In this document: in pieces, positions 61,855-64,000 of the stretch
Numbering within the stretch: the stretch's first letter is position 1
Layout of the letters: each line of letters begins with the position of its first letter
Assembly: GCA_964624635.1 (NCBI GenBank)
Contig: CAZUXM010000010.1
Span: 1 to 64,000, forward strand
Length of the DNA: 64,000 nt
From: JANWKQ01 sp964624635
GTDB taxonomy: Bacteria > Bacteroidota > Bacteroidia > CAIKAF01
Reading direction: 5' to 3'
Program-made: the position numbers and the translations under genes
The notes under the pieces: generated by a model
The model's input: only the letters and a program-made list of their open reading frames with translations
Told to the model about the DNA's origin: nothing
Databases searched by the model: none

Positions 61855-64000
61855 ATGAAAAATGCCCTGGTTGTATTCATTGCCGGATTTGTTAGTATAG
61901 GCTCCATTTTTTCGCAAATGAATGGGGGGGGGAATATGCCCGAATTTACATTACAGGGAAAAGTAATTGACGCTACCAACAATAAACCTATTCCGTTTGT
62001 TACCGTTTATCTTAAACACTTAAAAGATTCTACTTATTTCTCCGGAGGTCTGGCTAATGATAGTGGTGAATTTATGATAGAACAACTTAGGCCCGGACCT
62101 TATCAGTTAAAAATTTCATTCATTGGTTACAAAAATTATATTGATACTGTTTTTCTAAAGCCACCCGATTCTAAAAAAGATATAGGAACCGTTGCTTTAA
62201 GCCCCGAGGCTACGGATATGAATGAATATACTTTTTCCGAAGAGAAACCTGATTTTCAACTGGGCATTGACCGCAAAATATTTAATGTAGATAAAAACAA
62301 TATTGTATCCGGTGGATCTGCTTTAGATGTAATGAAACAAGTGCCTACCGTAACTGTAGACGTAGATGGTAGTATTACCCTAAGGGGAAGTGGAAGTTTT
62401 GTAATTTTTATCAATGGTAAAACATCAGGAATTACTGCTGACAACAGAACACAAATTTTATCACAGATTCCAGCCAGTAACATCGAAAGAATTGAATTGA
62501 TTACAAATCCTTCTGCAAAATTTGATGCCGAAGGAATGACCGGTATCATTAACATTGTTACTAAAAAAGCTTTGAGCGACGGTAAAAGCGGACAGGTGCA
62601 AATTGGTATTGGAACGGGTCATAAATATAATGCATCAGGTAGTTTTAACATGAGGGTGAAAAACTTCAGTATGAGTCATACATTGGGATTTCGTTATAAC
62701 CAAAACTGGGTGGAAGGATTTAATTTAAGAACCAATACCCCTGATAGTTTTCCTGCCTACTCTATCAATCAATATTCTACAGGGCTTAAAATAGGTATTT
62801 CTCCTACCATCTCGGGAAATTTTGATTGGTCATTAAAGAAAGATCAATCACTTTCCATTAATTACATGTTTAACTATAACCGAGGAATTACTCCTGATAG
62901 TGTAAAGTACCAATATCTCGATTCTGCCTCATGGATGACTCGTGATACCCGAAGAACCACCCTTGAATATGGTAACACTTATAGTGCCGACGGAGGTTTA
63001 AATTACACACGTAAGTTTAAAAAGGGCAACGATATCTTTGTTTCAACCAATATTAATTATAATCATTTTCAGGAAGATGCTGCTTTTAACCAAAAAGAAT
63101 TTACACTCCTCAATGAAACTGACACTAATTACAATCCATTGTTACAAAACAACTATCGCAAAGAGGCTTCGTTGGTTTCAGTAACTCAGGTTGATTATAC
63201 TCATCCTTTCAAAGAAAAATTCAAATTTGAAACGGGTGGTAAAGTTACTATCCGTAATTCAACCAATACATTAGTGGCCGACTCATTTGATTATGGCCTA
63301 GGAAGATTGGTCATTGATTCTTCTATCACAAATACATTCCATTATCTGGAAAATGTAAATGCTGTATATGGAACATTTACTGCTAATTTCAAAAAATGGG
63401 GTTTTATGGCAGGTTTACGTATTGAGCAAACCAATAGTTGGGGAACCCAGGAAATTACCAATCAAAGTTTTAGTAAACATTATGTTAACTTCTTCCCTTC
63501 GGTATTTATCAATTATAAAATCAATGATAAACATCAATTACAATTAGCGTATTCACGAAGAATTAATCGCCCCGGATTAGGACAGCTTAATCCATTTGCT
63601 GAATATGACGATCCCTTAAATATCAGAGTGGGTAATCCTAATTTGAATCCCGAAAACATTGATGCAGTCGAATTAAATTACAGCATGTCATTAAAGAACC
63701 ACAATTTAATTGCTACAGCTTATTTTCGTCATGTAGATGGTGTTACACAACGTTTTAGATATCTTGATGGAGACGTTGCTGTTGTTACATTCTTAAATCT
63801 GGATAGAAGTATCAACTTCGGTGGTGAATTTGTAATTCGTAACAATTGGTTTAAGTGGTGGAACATGACCACTAATTTTAATATTTTCAGGAATCAGGTA
63901 ATTGGTACATCACCTACCGGAAACCTAGAGGCTACTAACTTTAGCTTTAGTATTCGTAATCAACAAACTTTTAAAATGGCAAAAGTAGCTGAGTTACAAT
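61855..64000 (+). CDS. Outer-membrane receptor-like beta-barrel protein (cut by window edge)
   Basis: The first 715 codons of a TonB-dependent-receptor-like barrel of the OMP_b-brl_3 type. A signal peptide ends near SIFSQ. A carboxypeptidase-regulatory-like domain (LQGKVIDATNNKPIPFVTVY; SFIGYKNYIDTVFL) follows at about 30-110. Then a plug-like domain (GSALDVMKQVPTVTVDVDGS; IERIELITNPSAKFDAEGMT) at about 145-240, then barrel strands. It probably transports or binds a nutrient or oligosaccharide; no substrate can be inferred. The C-terminal part lies outside the window. No TonB box was confirmed. Confidence 0.9.
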   Translation, partial: MKNALVVFIAGFVSIGSIFSQMNGGGNMPEFTLQGKVIDATNNKPIPFVTVYLKHLKDSTYFSGGLANDSGEFMIEQLRPGPYQLKISFIGYKNYIDTVFLKPPDSKKDIGTVALSPEATDMNEYTFSEEKPDFQLGIDRKIFNVDKNNIVSGGSALDVMKQVPTVTVDVDGSITLRGSGSFVIFINGKTSGITADNRTQILSQIPASNIERIELITNPSAKFDAEGMTGIINIVTKKALSDGKSGQVQIGIGTGHKYNASGSFNMRVKNFSMSHTLGFRYNQNWVEGFNLRTNTPDSFPAYSINQYSTGLKIGISPTISGNFDWSLKKDQSLSINYMFNYNRGITPDSVKYQYLDSASWMTRDTRRTTLEYGNTYSADGGLNYTRKFKKGNDIFVSTNINYNHFQEDAAFNQKEFTLLNETDTNYNPLLQNNYRKEASLVSVTQVDYTHPFKEKFKFETGGKVTIRNSTNTLVADSFDYGLGRLVIDSSITNTFHYLENVNAVYGTFTANFKKWGFMAGLRIEQTNSWGTQEITNQSFSKHYVNFFPSVFINYKINDKHQLQLAYSRRINRPGLGQLNPFAEYDDPLNIRVGNPNLNPENIDAVELNYSMSLKNHNLIATAYFRHVDGVTQRFRYLDGDVAVVTFLNLDRSINFGGEFVIRNNWFKWWNMTTNFNIFRNQVIGTSPTGNLEATNFSFSIRNQQTFKMAKVAELQ

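Noticed and set aside
62256..62555. 99-aa minus-strand frame in the TonB-type receptor gene
   Set aside because: Shadow of the plug-like domain coding region on the plus strand.
1..64000. CRISPR arrays, tRNA and rRNA genes
   Set aside because: No regularly spaced direct repeats, cloverleaf-like sequence or rRNA signature was seen by eye in any intergenic stretch.

Overview
The window looks like chromosomal DNA from a member of the Bacteroidota, most likely a Flavobacteriia-type organism. It is AT-rich. Several genes have the Bacteroidota -7 promoter box TAnnTTTG. Several secreted proteins carry type IX secretion (T9SS) C-terminal signals of type A or type B. DUF4270 and DUF4296 lipoproteins, a PorP/SprF plus PorE-like pair and a glmS-VanZ cluster are also typical of the phylum. 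A run of 10 N inside fumC shows that the sequence is a draft assembly. No rRNA, tRNA or CRISPR array was seen.

Layout. Positions 1-10.7 kb are housekeeping genes: recQ (cut by the left edge), a secreted cyclophilin, an ArsC-like protein, fumC, a cluster of three rRNA methyltransferase-type genes (RsmF-like, RlmB, RsmB-like), a secreted MORN-repeat protein, and thyA-folA. Positions 10.8-20.8 kb are a secretion island. It holds one type B sorted protein, then two tandem, clearly paralogous two-gene modules. Each module pairs a small secreted protein carrying a FPxYINTG-type motif with a very large HYR-repeat protein bearing a type A T9SS signal. Positions 20808-23659 hold a complete transposon of the IS1595 type: 24-bp terminal inverted repeats (23/24 identical), a perfect 8-bp target duplication TAACATAT, an intact transposase, and cargo. 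The cargo is an XRE regulator, a 77-aa protein, a T9SS-targeted secreted protein, a 69-aa protein and a probable 34-aa hydrophobic peptide. This cargo-bearing element is the most unusual item in the window.

Positions 23.8-34.4 kb carry recJ, hsp20, an aminotransferase/omega-amidase-type pair, radA, a lipoprotein and panC-panD with a flippase-like membrane protein. Positions 34.6-39.1 kb hold a stand-alone GT5-type domain, a DUF4270 lipoprotein, glmS and a VanZ-like gene. Positions 39.1-50.8 kb hold acpP-fabF-rnc, pdeM, an Asn-rich secreted protein, rnr, a PGI/PMI-lipB-membrane protein run and an MscS-type channel. Positions 50.8-64 kb hold a 2H phosphoesterase, a secreted GH1 glucosidase, a coiled-coil protein with a DUF4296 lipoprotein, the PorE-like/PorP pair, a secreted protein distantly paralogous to one at 26.5 kb, an AraC regulator group with deoC, and the start of a TonB-dependent-receptor-like barrel cut by the right edge.

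Co-working sets inferred from order and spacing: thyA-folA (dTMP and folate), panC-panD (pantothenate), acpP-fabF (fatty acid elongation), aminotransferase plus nitrilase (keto-acid amide clearance), PorP plus PorE-like (T9SS envelope), and the secretion modules that would be T9SS clients.
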